A stretch of DNA of 64,000 nt from Prevotella sp. CAG:617 (lineage in GTDB: Bacteria; Bacteroidota; Bacteroidia; Bacteroidales; Bacteroidaceae), in contig FR903613.1 of the NCBI GenBank assembly GCA_000438115.1, positions 16,640 to 80,639 on the forward strand, read 5' to 3'. Positions 9,155 through 19,141 of the stretch are shown here, in pieces (within the stretch, counting starts at the first letter, position 1; every line of letters starts with the position of its first letter). A program made the position numbers and the translations under genes. The notes beneath the pieces were generated by a model that ran no database searches, was not told where the DNA came from, and saw only the letters and a list, made by a program, of their open reading frames with translations.

Positions 9155-10774
9155 CTAAAAAGATTGCAAAGGCGACTGTTTCCGAGAAGAATACTTTAGC
9201 TCCTCTCCTCTTCTTTTTCCTCGCCATTCAAACAAATCATACTTATCCAACGGCCTTATATAGTCAAACCAAGCAAAAGACTCCAAAAAACGTTTTTCTT
9301 CAGGTATCAACAATAATGGATAAAAAACTCCCGTAGCTGCAGGAGTCCAAATACGTGACATTTTCCTATCTTTATATTGAATCCTTACATGCGTAGTCTC
9401 CGTGTAGTTTAATCCCAACATCAAACTATCCTTATCAAATACATAATACGCCACATAAACATTACCATCTGCACGATTTTCTACAATTTGTCCATGTCTC
9501 ATTATGGAACGGAAAGTTTTAGATGCAACCTGATTAAAATGTACAGAATCTACTTTCTCTGCAAGCAATGACTGGCGATCTACCCTTATGCTATCAATGG
9601 TTGAATCATTAAAAAAAGCATAAATCTCTTCACCTAAAATTTGTTGCACACCGTGCCATACAATAGGATCCTTATATAACGTTAAACATCTTTCCTTAGT
9701 ATTATATACCAAAGAGTCACTTACAGACTGAACATCACTGCGATAAGATCGCACATGATAAAATGCATGCATACATCTATAAACAGAATCAGTTCGTATA
9801 TTCTGAGTATAAAGCTTTATTGTATCTGCGTGTACGAACAATGTATCAGAGACATTGGAAAAGTCCTTGTAGAGCGTATTCTTTGTTGCCATTGCATAAC
9901 CTGTAGAATCACTATACTCACAATAATCACTCAATAATACACTTTTATTCTGCTTATCTACATAACTAACATTTCCATAAGCATGATAAAGCGCATTTTC
10001 TTTTACATAAAAGAGACTATCACCGACAAGCGTCTTCTGCGGATCTACTAGTACGGAGCGATTAAAAAGTTCAACATTTCCTGTAACTGTATTGTAATAA
10101 CCTAGCTCAGTATATATATGATTCTTTCCATTTATAATATTAGATGGACCAACAACTTTGGCTATTCTTGTGTTTGTATTATAATGCAGCGTATCAGACG
10201 TAAGTTCAAATTTAGGATTATCCAATTTGACATTGTAGTAAAAGCTTGCATCTTTTGAAGCCAACGAATACTGCCCCCAATCCGAAACTAGCACATTACC
10301 ATTATCAACTAATTTTCCACCTTCAAAAAAATAGCCTATCTCATACAATTTGTCATAATTCAAACTATCTGTATACAGATTTACCTTGCGATGAGTTAAA
10401 ATTACATTTTGCCGAGCTTTCATAAGCTGACTCGTCCCATCGTAATACATATACTTACTTCGTAGAGACAAAGTGTCACTTTGTTTCATCCGAACTTCAC
10501 CAAAAGCCTCGAAAGAATTTGATAATTCATAGTAATACGCACTGTCACAAAACAAATACATATCACCTTGCTTCATGCGCACATTGCCAATTAGCACCAA
10601 AAGATCTGAACTTTCTATTTTCTTATAGATACGATCAGAATGAAGTAACTCTATTTTATAGCTTTCTTTTTCTGTCCTTTTACCTGGACTTACCAATACA
10701 TTACAAAAAACATAAATGCATGATAAAAAAAACAGCAAAGGAGCAACAATTGCAAATCTGTTTTTTACTTTCAT
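9155..10774 (-). CDS. OstA/LptA-like outer-membrane biogenesis protein
   Basis: 539 aa exported protein with an N-terminal hydrophobic segment (about residues 6-25). It has repeated OstA/LptA-like beta segments, each with a pattern such as GNVRMKQGDMYLFCDSAYYY and NVILTHRKVNLYTDSLNY. LptA-fold proteins bind lipopolysaccharide in the periplasm; this long Bacteroidota version probably has a related envelope role, but that is an inference. The start is set at the ATG at 10774 rather than the in-frame TTG at 10783, because this ATG forms an ATGA overlap with the SurA-like stop. It lies between surA-like and mutL in one operon. Confidence 0.82.
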   Translation of the reverse strand: MKVKNRFAIVAPLLFFLSCIYVFCNVLVSPGKRTEKESYKIELLHSDRIYKKIESSDLLVLIGNVRMKQGDMYLFCDSAYYYELSNSFEAFGEVRMKQSDTLSLRSKYMYYDGTSQLMKARQNVILTHRKVNLYTDSLNYDKLYEIGYFFEGGKLVDNGNVLVSDWGQYSLASKDASFYYNVKLDNPKFELTSDTLHYNTNTRIAKVVGPSNIINGKNHIYTELGYYNTVTGNVELFNRSVLVDPQKTLVGDSLFYVKENALYHAYGNVSYVDKQNKSVLLSDYCEYSDSTGYAMATKNTLYKDFSNVSDTLFVHADTIKLYTQNIRTDSVYRCMHAFYHVRSYRSDVQSVSDSLVYNTKERCLTLYKDPIVWHGVQQILGEEIYAFFNDSTIDSIRVDRQSLLAEKVDSVHFNQVASKTFRSIMRHGQIVENRADGNVYVAYYVFDKDSLMLGLNYTETTHVRIQYKDRKMSRIWTPAATGVFYPLLLIPEEKRFLESFAWFDYIRPLDKYDLFEWRGKRRGEELKYSSRKQSPLQSF

Positions 10775-12129
10775 TTTACCCAATTAGGATACTTGAACTT
10801 ACAATTTCTCCACTCAGGACTCATGCGTATATATGTTACACGCTGTTTCTGCTCAATCCACTTGTTAATTTCTTCCTCCTGTTTTCTATTTTGCAAAATA
10901 TTTTTCAAAACTTGAAAATCGTCCTGCATATTAGCCACATGCGTATCAATTCGCGATTTAAGTCGAATCAAGGCACACACCCTCTCACCATTTTTATTTA
11001 TCATCTCAAAAGGCGCTGACATCTCACCCACCTCTAAAGTTGACACTTGCTTGGCAACATCTTGCGGCAAATCTTTCATCTCAAAATGTGAAGTTCTAGT
11101 AGCTTGATCTACATCAATATTCACCATTAAACCATTATTACTACGAGTGTCCTTATCGTCTGAAAACTTTACTACAGCTTCTTCAAATGTCATTTTACCA
11201 TCATGAATACTACTTCTGATAGAATCCAACTTACTTAAATTCTCAGCTACTTCTTCTGAAGAAACTTCCGGTTTTAATAAAATATGACGTACATTTACTT
11301 TGTCACCCTTCTTATCTATCAATTGAATAATATGATAACCGTACTCTGTACGTACTATTTTAGATACTTTTTTAGGGTCATTCAAGCTAAAAGCAACATT
11401 TGCGAATTCTGGAACGAATTGGCCTCTTCCCTTATAGCCCAACTCGCCACCTTGTCTGGCACTAGCATCCTGCGAATACAACATGGCCAAGGTTCCAAAA
11501 TCAGACTCGCCGGAATTTACACGTTGCGCGAAAGAACGCAACTCATTTTCTATACGTTCAATCTCAGCTCTTGTAGGTTTCGGACTTAAAGTTATCAACT
11601 GAACTTCTACATTCATTGGTACTATAGGAAGGCTATCCTTGGGCACATCCTTGAAATAACTGCGAACCTCTGCTGGTGTAACCTTTACATTTTTCACAAT
11701 AGACATACGAACCTCATCCATTCGCTGCTGATCTCTCGCTTGCTGCCTCCACATTTCTCGCAGGGCTTTGATTGATTTACGAGCGTATTCCTCCAATCTT
11801 TCCTTTGAGCCATACGCTTGCAAATAATAATTTTCCTGCTCTTCTGCGACCTTACTTACCCCTGCTTCATTAGCATATATACTGTCAATGTCTGCCTGAT
11901 GTAAAAACAATTTCTGAACAGCTAATTGTTCGGCTATTAGGCAACGCCAATTTTGATCTAAAACATCTCCTCTCAGTTCTGCATTTATACGACTTTCTTC
12001 AATATCAGAACGCAAGATCACCTCATCCCCAACAATCCATTCAACTCCATCTATCAAATTCTTTTGAGCGTTCGAATTTACATACGAAATAAGAACAGCA
12101 AAAACCAGCAGACACCACTTTCTTTTCAT
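10771..12129 (-). CDS. surA: Periplasmic SurA-like peptidyl-prolyl isomerase/chaperone
   Basis: 452 aa. It has a signal peptide (WCLLVFAVLISYVNSNAQ), a SurA-type N-terminal chaperone helix bundle, and two parvulin (PpiC) domains. The first parvulin domain includes FGTLAMLYSQDASARQGGELGYKGRGQF and EYGYHIIQLIDKKGDKVNVRHILLKP; the second (about residues 285-390) is more divergent. SurA helps unfolded beta-barrel proteins reach the BAM complex. It lies directly upstream of the OstA-like protein, with which it overlaps by four bases, and downstream of guaB. The context supports a joint outer-membrane biogenesis role. Confidence 0.88.
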   Translation of the reverse strand: MKRKWCLLVFAVLISYVNSNAQKNLIDGVEWIVGDEVILRSDIEESRINAELRGDVLDQNWRCLIAEQLAVQKLFLHQADIDSIYANEAGVSKVAEEQENYYLQAYGSKERLEEYARKSIKALREMWRQQARDQQRMDEVRMSIVKNVKVTPAEVRSYFKDVPKDSLPIVPMNVEVQLITLSPKPTRAEIERIENELRSFAQRVNSGESDFGTLAMLYSQDASARQGGELGYKGRGQFVPEFANVAFSLNDPKKVSKIVRTEYGYHIIQLIDKKGDKVNVRHILLKPEVSSEEVAENLSKLDSIRSSIHDGKMTFEEAVVKFSDDKDTRSNNGLMVNIDVDQATRTSHFEMKDLPQDVAKQVSTLEVGEMSAPFEMINKNGERVCALIRLKSRIDTHVANMQDDFQVLKNILQNRKQEEEINKWIEQKQRVTYIRMSPEWRNCKFKYPNWVK

Positions 12130-12170
12130 TTTACCTTATATAAGAATACCAATACGGTTCATTAAATATT

Positions 12171-12201
12171 GCAACAAAGGAATAGTTTATTCCTTTGTTG
12201 C
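12171..12201 (-). terminator. Hairpin between guaB and surA
   Basis: Perfect 14-bp stem (12171-12184 with 12188-12201) around a 3-nt loop, ten bases downstream of the guaB stop. The following bases on the reverse strand are AT-rich (AATATTTAATG) but not a clean T run, so it may reduce rather than stop transcription into surA. Confidence 0.6.
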
Positions 12202-12210
12202 ATGTTTTCT

Positions 12211-13689
12211 TTACTCTGGACGACTGTAATTAGGAGCTTCACTTGTAATAGTTATATCATGAGGATGACTTTCCAAAACTCCTGCATTTGTAATGCGGGT
12301 AAACTTCGCATTATGCAACTGCTCTATGGTATGTGCTCCACAATATCCCATGCCAGAACGCAAACCTCCTACCAATTGGAAAACTACCTCTTGCACAGTA
12401 CCCTTATAAGGTACACGACCAGCAATACCTTCAGGAACGAGTTTCTTGACATCCTTTACAGACGCCTGGAAATAACGATCTTTTGAGCCATTCTCCATCG
12501 CCTCCAAAGATCCCATTCCACGATAAGTCTTAAACTTACGTCCATTAAAAATAATAGTTTCTCCCGGAGACTCCTCGCATCCAGCAACCAAAGAACCAAT
12601 CATCACGCTACATCCACCTGCAGCCAAAGCTTTGACAACATCACCAGAATATCTCAATCCTCCATCAGCTATTAAAGGAACTCCCGTTCCTTTTAAAGCT
12701 AAAGCCACATCATATATTGCAGACAATTGAGGAACGCCTACACCGGCAACTACACGTGTCGTACAAATACTTCCCGGACCTATGCCAACCTTTACAGCAT
12801 CTGCCCCTGCATCTGCAAGCATTTTTGCGGCAGCTCCCGTTGCAACATTTCCTACAACAACATCTATATTTTTAAAACTGCTTTTAGCTTCTTTAAGCTT
12901 CTCTATTACATATTTAGAGTGCCCGTGTGCGGTATCAATCACAATAGCATCTGCACCAGCTGCTATCAAGGCTTCCATACGATCCATAGTATCATTCGTC
13001 ACCCCAACGCCTGCTGCGACTCTCAAACGTCCCTTGTCATCTTTGCATGCCATTGGCTTATCTTTTGCCTTGGTAATGTCTTTATACGTAATCAGACCGA
13101 CCAAGCACCCATTTTTATCAACTACAGGGAGTTTCTCTATCTTGTTCTGTTGCAGAATTTCAGATGCCGCTTGCAAATCTGTCTGTTGAGTAGTAGTAAC
13201 CAAATTTTCTTTAGTCATTACCTCATCAATCTTCTTATCCATTCTTTGCTCAAATCGCAAGTCCCTATTGGTAACGATTCCTACCAACTTATTAGCATCG
13301 TCTACAACAGGTATACCCCCGATTTTATATTCACGCATAAGATTAAGCGCATCCTGCACAGTTGACCCTCTCTTAATAGTTACAGGATCGTATATCATTC
13401 CATTTTCAGCGCGCTTTACAATGGCGACCTGTCGTGCCTGCTCATCAATAGACATATTTTTATGAATCACACCTATTCCTCCCTCACGAGCTATCGCAAT
13501 TGCCATCGTCGACTCTGTAACCGTATCCATTGCAGCAGTTACGAACGGAATTTTCAAATCAATGTTACGTGAAAACTTCGTATTAAGTTCAACGGTACGA
13601 GGTAGTACCTCAGAATAATCTGGGACCAAAAGGACGTCATCGTATGTTAAACCGTCCATTACAATCTTGTCTGTAATAAATGAATTCAT
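12211..13689 (-). CDS. guaB: Inosine-5'-monophosphate dehydrogenase
   Basis: 492 aa. Converts IMP to XMP with NAD+, the committed step of GMP synthesis. The TIM barrel is split by two CBS domains (about residues 95-210, for example [11 protein letters not shown] and [12 protein letters not shown]). The catalytic loop [18 protein letters not shown] contains the active-site Cys. The flap and C-terminal motifs [10 protein letters not shown] and [10 protein letters not shown] are present. The longer open frame to 13743 is rejected: the family begins at [21 protein letters not shown], and a good promoter lies between the two candidate starts. Confidence 0.97.
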   Translation of the reverse strand: MNSFITDKIVMDGLTYDDVLLVPDYSEVLPRTVELNTKFSRNIDLKIPFVTAAMDTVTESTMAIAIAREGGIGVIHKNMSIDEQARQVAIVKRAENGMIYDPVTIKRGSTVQDALNLMREYKIGGIPVVDDANKLVGIVTNRDLRFEQRMDKKIDEVMTKENLVTTTQQTDLQAASEILQQNKIEKLPVVDKNGCLVGLITYKDITKAKDKPMACKDDKGRLRVAAGVGVTNDTMDRMEALIAAGADAIVIDTAHGHSKYVIEKLKEAKSSFKNIDVVVGNVATGAAAKMLADAGADAVKVGIGPGSICTTRVVAGVGVPQLSAIYDVALALKGTGVPLIADGGLRYSGDVVKALAAGGCSVMIGSLVAGCEESPGETIIFNGRKFKTYRGMGSLEAMENGSKDRYFQASVKDVKKLVPEGIAGRVPYKGTVQEVVFQLVGGLRSGMGYCGAHTIEQLHNAKFTRITNAGVLESHPHDITITSEAPNYSRPE

Positions 13690-13709
13690 AAGTAAAAATT
13701 TTATTGTAG

Positions 13710-13740
13710 CAAAATTACTCAAATTCCACCATATAACAAG
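13710..13740 (-). promoter_or_regulatory. Bacteroides-type promoter of guaB
   Basis: Reverse-strand -33 CTTG (13737-13740), 19-bp spacer, -7 TAATTTTG (13710-13717). It fits the Bacteroidota consensus TTG-N19-TAnnTTTG and predicts transcription starting just before the ATG at 13689. Confidence 0.65.
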
Positions 13741-13846
13741 CACATCCCCACATATTTTTCAATAAAGAGAGAATTTATTCTTCCTGCTCTATATGACCTA
13801 TAGGTTATCATAATTCTATTATGACATTACCTTAACCGCAACCCTC

Positions 13847-13887
13847 AAAAAAAAGGATGACTATCCTATGATTGAATAGTCATCCTT
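13847..13887 (-). terminator. Rho-independent terminator of tRNA-Pro
   Basis: Perfect 12-bp stem (13853-13864 with 13876-13887), 11-nt loop, followed on the reverse strand by eight T residues (13847-13854). It lies three bases after the tRNA 3' end. Confidence 0.85.
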
Positions 13888-13890
13888 CGT

Positions 13891-13964
13891 CGGGGTAACA
13901 GGATTCGAACCTGTGACCCCCTGCTCCCAAAGCAGGTGCGCTAACCGGACTGCGCTACACCCCG
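13891..13964 (-). tRNA. tRNA-Pro (anticodon UGG)
   Basis: 74-nt cloverleaf on the reverse strand. The acceptor stem is CGGGGTG with TACCCCG (one G-U pair), the anticodon stem CCTGC/GCAGG encloses the loop TTTGGGA with anticodon TGG (13927-13929), and the T arm contains GGTTCGAATCC. The CCA end is not encoded. The 335-base gap 13690-14024 holds only this tRNA, its terminator and the guaB promoter. Confidence 0.97.
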
Positions 13965-14024
13965 TTCCGTTAAAGTAATGCAAAAGTACATCTTTTTTTA
14001 TTACCGACCAAATTTTCCATGCAT

Positions 14025-15266
14025 TTATTCATAACGAATTGATTTTGCGGGTTGAATATGAGAAACCAAGAAGCTGGGACCTATCAAAGAAAACACGGTA
14101 ACCAACAACGTCACAACGTTAAGAGCGACAATTAAAATAGGATTAAAATATATAGGAACATTCTCCACGTAATATGTTTCAGCATCAAGCTTTACAAATG
14201 GAAAATAGTTTTGTATCAAACATAAACCAATACCAAGAATATTGCCCCATAATAACCCTCGGCCAATTATAAAGATCGAAAAATAAAGAAAAATCCTTCT
14301 TATTTTAAGATCAGTGGCTCCTAACGCCTTCAATAAGCCAATTGTATTGGTATTTTCTAATATTAAAATCAACAGCCCACTAATCATCGTAAATCCGCCA
14401 ACACATACCATCAAGATAAGGATAATCCAAACGTTCATATCCAACAACCCCAACCAGTCAAAAATCTGTGGATATAATTCCTCAATCGATAATGCTGTAC
14501 ATACTTCCCCATCCTTATCCGGCATTTTCAGAAAATTGGCCATTTGAAATACGGCCTGACTAGATGATGCATTCTCAAAAATCTTGATTTCATAACCACT
14601 ACATTGATCATCACGCCATCCATTTAATTGTTGTACCGTTCCTAAATCCGCATATACTATACTATTATCAAACTGTTCAAGATTTGTTCTATATATAGCA
14701 CAAACCCTGAAACGACGTGTCTTTATGGATTTGTCAAAAAAATAAGCATAAACCTGATCATTCAATTTCAGTCCTAATTCTTTCGCCACATTATATGACA
14801 AAACAATCTGATTAGAATTACGGAGTTCCGAAAAACTCGGGACTTTTCCTTCAACAACATTCTGAGACAAGAAAGACAGATCATAATCGGCCCCTACCCC
14901 CTTTAATTGTATACCTTTAAAATCCCTTTCCGTTTTCAAGATTCCGGAAGCGATGGCAAAGCGTTGTATACTTTTAACCCCAGGAACGGACTTAATATTA
15001 TGCTCCATAAATTCATCTGCAATAACAGGAGCACTTTCTGTTGATGATATTGACTTGACATTTACGACTTCGATATCTGCTCCGAATCCGATTACCTTTT
15101 CCTTTATTTTTTTTTGAAAGCCAAGCACTACGCATATTGAAATTATCATAGTTGCCAATCCAATAGCGACTCCAAGTGTTGCTATACTTATTGCAGGTGT
15201 AGATACCTTACCTCTCATTGCCCCGCCGGCGTACAACCTTTTAGCCAAAAGGAAAGAAACATTCAT
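14025..15266 (-). CDS. LolC/LolE-type ABC transporter permease (FtsX family)
   Basis: 413 aa. N-terminal membrane helix preceded by the family motif RLYAGGAMRGKVSTPAISIATLGVAIG, a large periplasmic MacB-like domain (about residues 50-260), and three C-terminal helices with the FtsX signature GLLKALGATDLKIRRIF. In lipoprotein sorting, LolC/E extract outer-membrane lipoproteins and pass them to LolA, powered by LolD. No LolD-type ATPase gene lies in the window, so the partner is encoded elsewhere. It starts 60 bases after the aminotransferase gene on the same strand. Confidence 0.87.
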   Translation of the reverse strand: MNVSFLLAKRLYAGGAMRGKVSTPAISIATLGVAIGLATMIISICVVLGFQKKIKEKVIGFGADIEVVNVKSISSTESAPVIADEFMEHNIKSVPGVKSIQRFAIASGILKTERDFKGIQLKGVGADYDLSFLSQNVVEGKVPSFSELRNSNQIVLSYNVAKELGLKLNDQVYAYFFDKSIKTRRFRVCAIYRTNLEQFDNSIVYADLGTVQQLNGWRDDQCSGYEIKIFENASSSQAVFQMANFLKMPDKDGEVCTALSIEELYPQIFDWLGLLDMNVWIILILMVCVGGFTMISGLLILILENTNTIGLLKALGATDLKIRRIFLYFSIFIIGRGLLWGNILGIGLCLIQNYFPFVKLDAETYYVENVPIYFNPILIVALNVVTLLVTVFSLIGPSFLVSHIQPAKSIRYE

Positions 15267-15326
15267 ATATAAATTACTTAATATGAAAATAGACAGATAT
15301 AATTCCAGACAAATTCAAGCATCAAA

Positions 15327-16526
15327 CTAAATCATGCGACCAGGATAGACCTCCAGGGCTTTCCTTAATATAAATAAAGCCCGCTTCAAATCTTGTATAT
15401 TTAGAACATAGGCTATACGAACCTGATTGCGCCCCAAGCCTGGCGTAACATAAAATCCTGACGCAGGAGCCATCATGACAGTCTCTCCTTCATAGTTAAA
15501 ATCCGTCAAACACCATGCACAAAACGACTCAGCATTATCAACAGGCAGTTGAGCAACTGTATAAAAAGCGCCCATTGGAATCGGTGAATAAACACCTGGT
15601 ATTCGGTTTAATCCATCGATTAAGCATTTTCGACGTTCTACATATTCATCATAAACCTCTTGACTATATGTTGGATTAACATCTATAGAAGCCTCAGCTA
15701 CGATCTGTCCTATTAGTGGTGGACTCAATCTGGCCTGACAAAACTTCATTACAGCTTGGCGCACCTGTTCGTTTTTTGTGATTAATGCACCTACCCTAAT
15801 TCCACATTCAGAATATCTTTTGGAAACAGAGTCAATCAATACGACATTATTCTCTATACCATCCAAATGACATGCGGAGATATAAGGAGATCCTGTGTAT
15901 ATAAACTCGCGATACACTTCATCCGAGAACAAATACAAATCATATTTTTTTACAAGATCTCGTATCTGATTCATCTCCCGCTTAGTATACAAATATCCCG
16001 TAGGGTTATTGGGATTACAGATAAGTATAGCTCGTGTACGCTCATTTATAAGTTCTTCAAATTTCTCGACTTTGGGCAATGAAAAACCTTCTTCGATTGT
16101 TGTGGCTATAGTTTTTATCTTTGCCCCTGCAGATATAGCAAATGCCATATAATTTGCATATGCCGGCTCCGGCATTATAATTTCATCTCCAGGATTTAAA
16201 CAAGACATAAAAGCGAACAAAACAGCTTCAGAACCTCCTGATGTAATAATTATATCCTCAGGCGAGAGTTCTATCTGGTATTTCGCATAATATCCAACTA
16301 ATTTCTTTCTATAACTTTCAAATCCCTGACTCGGACTGTATTCCAACACCTTTCGATCAATATGCTTTAAAGCCTCAAATGCTTCCGGGGGGCTTGGCAC
16401 ATCTGGTTGACCGATATTTAAATGATAGACCCGAATTCCCCGTTCTTTAGCCTGATTGGCCAACGGGGTTAATTTCCGAATTGGAGAAACGGGCATTTCA
16501 TTTGCGCGTTCTGAAATTTTAGGCAT
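15327..16526 (-). CDS. Pyridoxal-phosphate class I/II aminotransferase
   Basis: 399 aa fold-type I aminotransferase. Motifs: LNIGQPDVPSPPEA at the N-terminus, ITSGGSEAVLFAF, ICNPNNPTGYLYT, SDEVYREF, and the PLP lysine in SVSKRYSECGIRVG; the C-terminal arginine region is RNQVRIAY. The substrate is probably an aspartate-, alanine- or aromatic-type amino acid but cannot be decided. The ATG at 16526 is chosen. The longer TTG start at 16589 would lie upstream of a strong promoter match at 16556-16586. Confidence 0.9.
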   Translation of the reverse strand: MPKISERANEMPVSPIRKLTPLANQAKERGIRVYHLNIGQPDVPSPPEAFEALKHIDRKVLEYSPSQGFESYRKKLVGYYAKYQIELSPEDIIITSGGSEAVLFAFMSCLNPGDEIIMPEPAYANYMAFAISAGAKIKTIATTIEEGFSLPKVEKFEELINERTRAILICNPNNPTGYLYTKREMNQIRDLVKKYDLYLFSDEVYREFIYTGSPYISACHLDGIENNVVLIDSVSKRYSECGIRVGALITKNEQVRQAVMKFCQARLSPPLIGQIVAEASIDVNPTYSQEVYDEYVERRKCLIDGLNRIPGVYSPIPMGAFYTVAQLPVDNAESFCAWCLTDFNYEGETVMMAPASGFYVTPGLGRNQVRIAYVLNIQDLKRALFILRKALEVYPGRMI

Positions 16527-16555
16527 TTTACTGCAATTGGTTTTAATTTGAATCA

Positions 16556-16586
16556 CAAAGATACTATTTTCATTGAAAAGTTCAAC
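16556..16586 (-). promoter_or_regulatory. Bacteroides-type promoter of the aminotransferase gene
   Basis: Reverse-strand -33 GTTG (13-nt core at 16583-16586), 19-bp spacer, -7 TATCTTTG (16556-16563). Expected start point is about 20 bases before the ATG at 16526. Confidence 0.68.
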
Positions 16587-16765
16587 CAAATATCAAAATA
16601 TTTATCCTTTTTCTTTCAAAAAAGTTTACCGCGAATGGTTCTACTAATTAATTCACATACAACAAAAAGCGCCATATTTCTGAAGTTTTTATTATTTTTG
16701 TCATAAAAGAAATGTATTTCATTTAAAACCATATTTGCCAACCTAAAAACCTCTATAATAATAAT

Positions 16766-19105
16766 ATGAAAAAAATTATCCACATCTTCAGTATCTATCT
16801 CCTATTTTGCGGAATTATTTGTCACGCGCAAGATTCTACACCTAAAGCCAATTACAATATAATTCCTCACCCCCGTTCAATCCAGGTTTATTCGCAACCC
16901 CCATTTGTCCTTACCGAAAATACAATTGTCAGCTATGACAGAAAAGACAAAGAATTAGCACGAAATGTCCAATTCCTCACAGAATATATAAAAGAACTTA
17001 CTGGATTACAGCTAAAAACGCGCATCGGAAAGATGAAACCCGGAGAGATACATTTAAGTATTTCAAAAACTCCAACAGAATCACCTGAAGCATATAATAT
17101 ACACATCACACCACAAAACATACAAATAACGGGAACGACTGAAGCTGGAATCTTTTATGGCATACAAACCTTACGGAAATCTATTCCCATAGGCTCCACT
17201 CACAAAAATCAAATTCTCTTTCCAACTGTACAAATCACAGATGCCCCCCGTTTTAAATATCGAGGCATGATGTTGGATGTAAGTCGCCACTTTTTCACTC
17301 CAGATGAAGTGAAACGCTATATTGACATCTTGGCACTTCACAACATTAATCATTTACATTGGCATTTGACAGACGATCAAGGTTGGCGAATAGAAATAAA
17401 GAAATATCCCCGACTTATTGAAATTGGTAGCAAGCGACAACAAACCGTTATAGGACACAATTCTGGTCATTATGACGGAAAGCCATATGGCGGTTATTAT
17501 ACTCAAGAACAAATTAAAGACATAATTAACTATGCCGCCCAACGTTACGTAACAATTATTCCAGAAATAGACCTTCCCGGGCACCAACAAGCTGCATTGG
17601 CTGCATATCCTGAATTTGGATGTACAGGAGGGCCTTACACCGTTGGCATGCAATGGGGTATTTCTGATGAGGTAATATGTGCAGGAAATGAAAAGGCCTT
17701 GAGCTTTTTAGAAGACGTCCTTGATGAAGTTATAAAACTGTTTCCCTCGCCCTATATTCACATTGGCGGAGATGAATGCCCTAAGACAAGATGGAAAAAA
17801 TGTCCCAAATGTCAAGAACGTATTAAAGAAGAAGGAATAAAAAGCGATAACCTTCACTCTGCCGAGGAATATCTGCAGAGCTACGTTATTTCTCGAATGG
17901 AAAAATTTGTTGAAAGCAAAGGAAAGCACATTATCGGATGGGATGAAATCCTCGAAGGAGGTTTAGCTCCCAATGCCACAGTAATGAGTTGGAGAGGAGT
18001 CGGTGGAGGCATAGAAGCAGCCAAACAACATCATGATGTAATTATGACCCCCAACTCACATTTATATTTTGATTATTACCAAACCACGGATACCAAACAT
18101 GAACCAATAGCCATAGGTGGATACATTCCGGTAGAACGTGTATACTCATTGGAACCCACTAACGGCATTCCAGAAAGAGAAAAAAGTTTTGTTCTGGGAG
18201 TACAGGCCAATTTATGGACAGAATACATTCCGTCCTTCAAACAAGTCGAATATATGGTTCTACCACGCATGGCCGCATTATCAGAAGTTCAATGGACATT
18301 ACCAGAAAGCAAAGATTACAATAAATTTCTACAACGTATACCTCACATGTTTGACATTTATGAAGTATTGGGATACAACTATGCAAAACATCTTTTAAAC
18401 GTTGAGGCCTCATTTATTCCTGACACAGCCAACAATTGTCTTAAAGTACGGCTAAACACTTTGGGACAAGGCAAAATATTCTATACTATAGACGGCACAG
18501 ATCCCAGCACTAGCAGTACAGAATTTCGCCAAGAAACCCCGATCAAAATAAATCATGATGCTGTCATAAAAGCCTTTGCTGTGCATCCTGCTGGCTATAC
18601 AAGCAGATTATTTACAGAGAAAGTCACTTTCTGCAAATCATCAATGAAACCCATAACGTTAAAATATCCCCCTTCGCCAGGATATAAATATAAAGGAGCC
18701 ATGGTATTAACAGACGGCATCTATGGAACTGAGAATTATAAGACAGGACGTTGGTTGGGATTCCAAGGAAACGATGTCGATGCTATAATTGATCTACAAA
18801 CACCTACTGAAATTCATAGTCTTAAATTCAACACGAACGTCATAAAAGGAGATTGGATCATGAGACCTACTGCAATAACAATACGTATTTCAGATGACAA
18901 CAAAAATTATCGTGAAATTCTTACGCAAGACATTCCAGAGTTAACAAGCAACGACAAAGACGGCATTTATCCGTTTTCATTTAGTCTACCCACTATAAAA
19001 ACTCGTTACGTTGAAATTATACTCAAAAACGAAGATTTACCGAAATGGCATTCCGGTGCGGGTTACCCTGCATTTATTTTCATTGATGAATTTGCTATAT
19101 TATAA
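16766..19105 (+). CDS. Exported beta-N-acetylhexosaminidase (GH20)
   Basis: 779 aa. Signal peptide (IHIFSIYLLFCGIICHA), a GH20b N-terminal domain (about residues 30-155), then the GH20 barrel with FKYRGMMLDVSRHFF, HWHLTDDQGWRIEIK, and the catalytic Asp-Glu pair D336-E337 in HIGGDECP. After the barrel comes a chitobiase C-terminal-like domain (IFYTIDGTDPSTSSTE, about residues 570-615) and a discoidin/F5-8C-like C-terminal domain. It removes terminal GlcNAc/GalNAc from glycans at the cell surface or in the periplasm by a substrate-assisted mechanism. A -7-like TATTTTTG lies at 16693-16700. Confidence 0.95.
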   Translation: MKKIIHIFSIYLLFCGIICHAQDSTPKANYNIIPHPRSIQVYSQPPFVLTENTIVSYDRKDKELARNVQFLTEYIKELTGLQLKTRIGKMKPGEIHLSISKTPTESPEAYNIHITPQNIQITGTTEAGIFYGIQTLRKSIPIGSTHKNQILFPTVQITDAPRFKYRGMMLDVSRHFFTPDEVKRYIDILALHNINHLHWHLTDDQGWRIEIKKYPRLIEIGSKRQQTVIGHNSGHYDGKPYGGYYTQEQIKDIINYAAQRYVTIIPEIDLPGHQQAALAAYPEFGCTGGPYTVGMQWGISDEVICAGNEKALSFLEDVLDEVIKLFPSPYIHIGGDECPKTRWKKCPKCQERIKEEGIKSDNLHSAEEYLQSYVISRMEKFVESKGKHIIGWDEILEGGLAPNATVMSWRGVGGGIEAAKQHHDVIMTPNSHLYFDYYQTTDTKHEPIAIGGYIPVERVYSLEPTNGIPEREKSFVLGVQANLWTEYIPSFKQVEYMVLPRMAALSEVQWTLPESKDYNKFLQRIPHMFDIYEVLGYNYAKHLLNVEASFIPDTANNCLKVRLNTLGQGKIFYTIDGTDPSTSSTEFRQETPIKINHDAVIKAFAVHPAGYTSRLFTEKVTFCKSSMKPITLKYPPSPGYKYKGAMVLTDGIYGTENYKTGRWLGFQGNDVDAIIDLQTPTEIHSLKFNTNVIKGDWIMRPTAITIRISDDNKNYREILTQDIPELTSNDKDGIYPFSFSLPTIKTRYVEIILKNEDLPKWHSGAGYPAFIFIDEFAIL

Positions 19106-19141
19106 AAGAACAAATATAACGGGAATTAAATAGAATACAAC

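Noticed and set aside
12727..13365. Long reading frames antisense to guaB
   Set aside because: They mirror the strongly conserved IMP dehydrogenase coding sequence and show no family-like motif or start signal.
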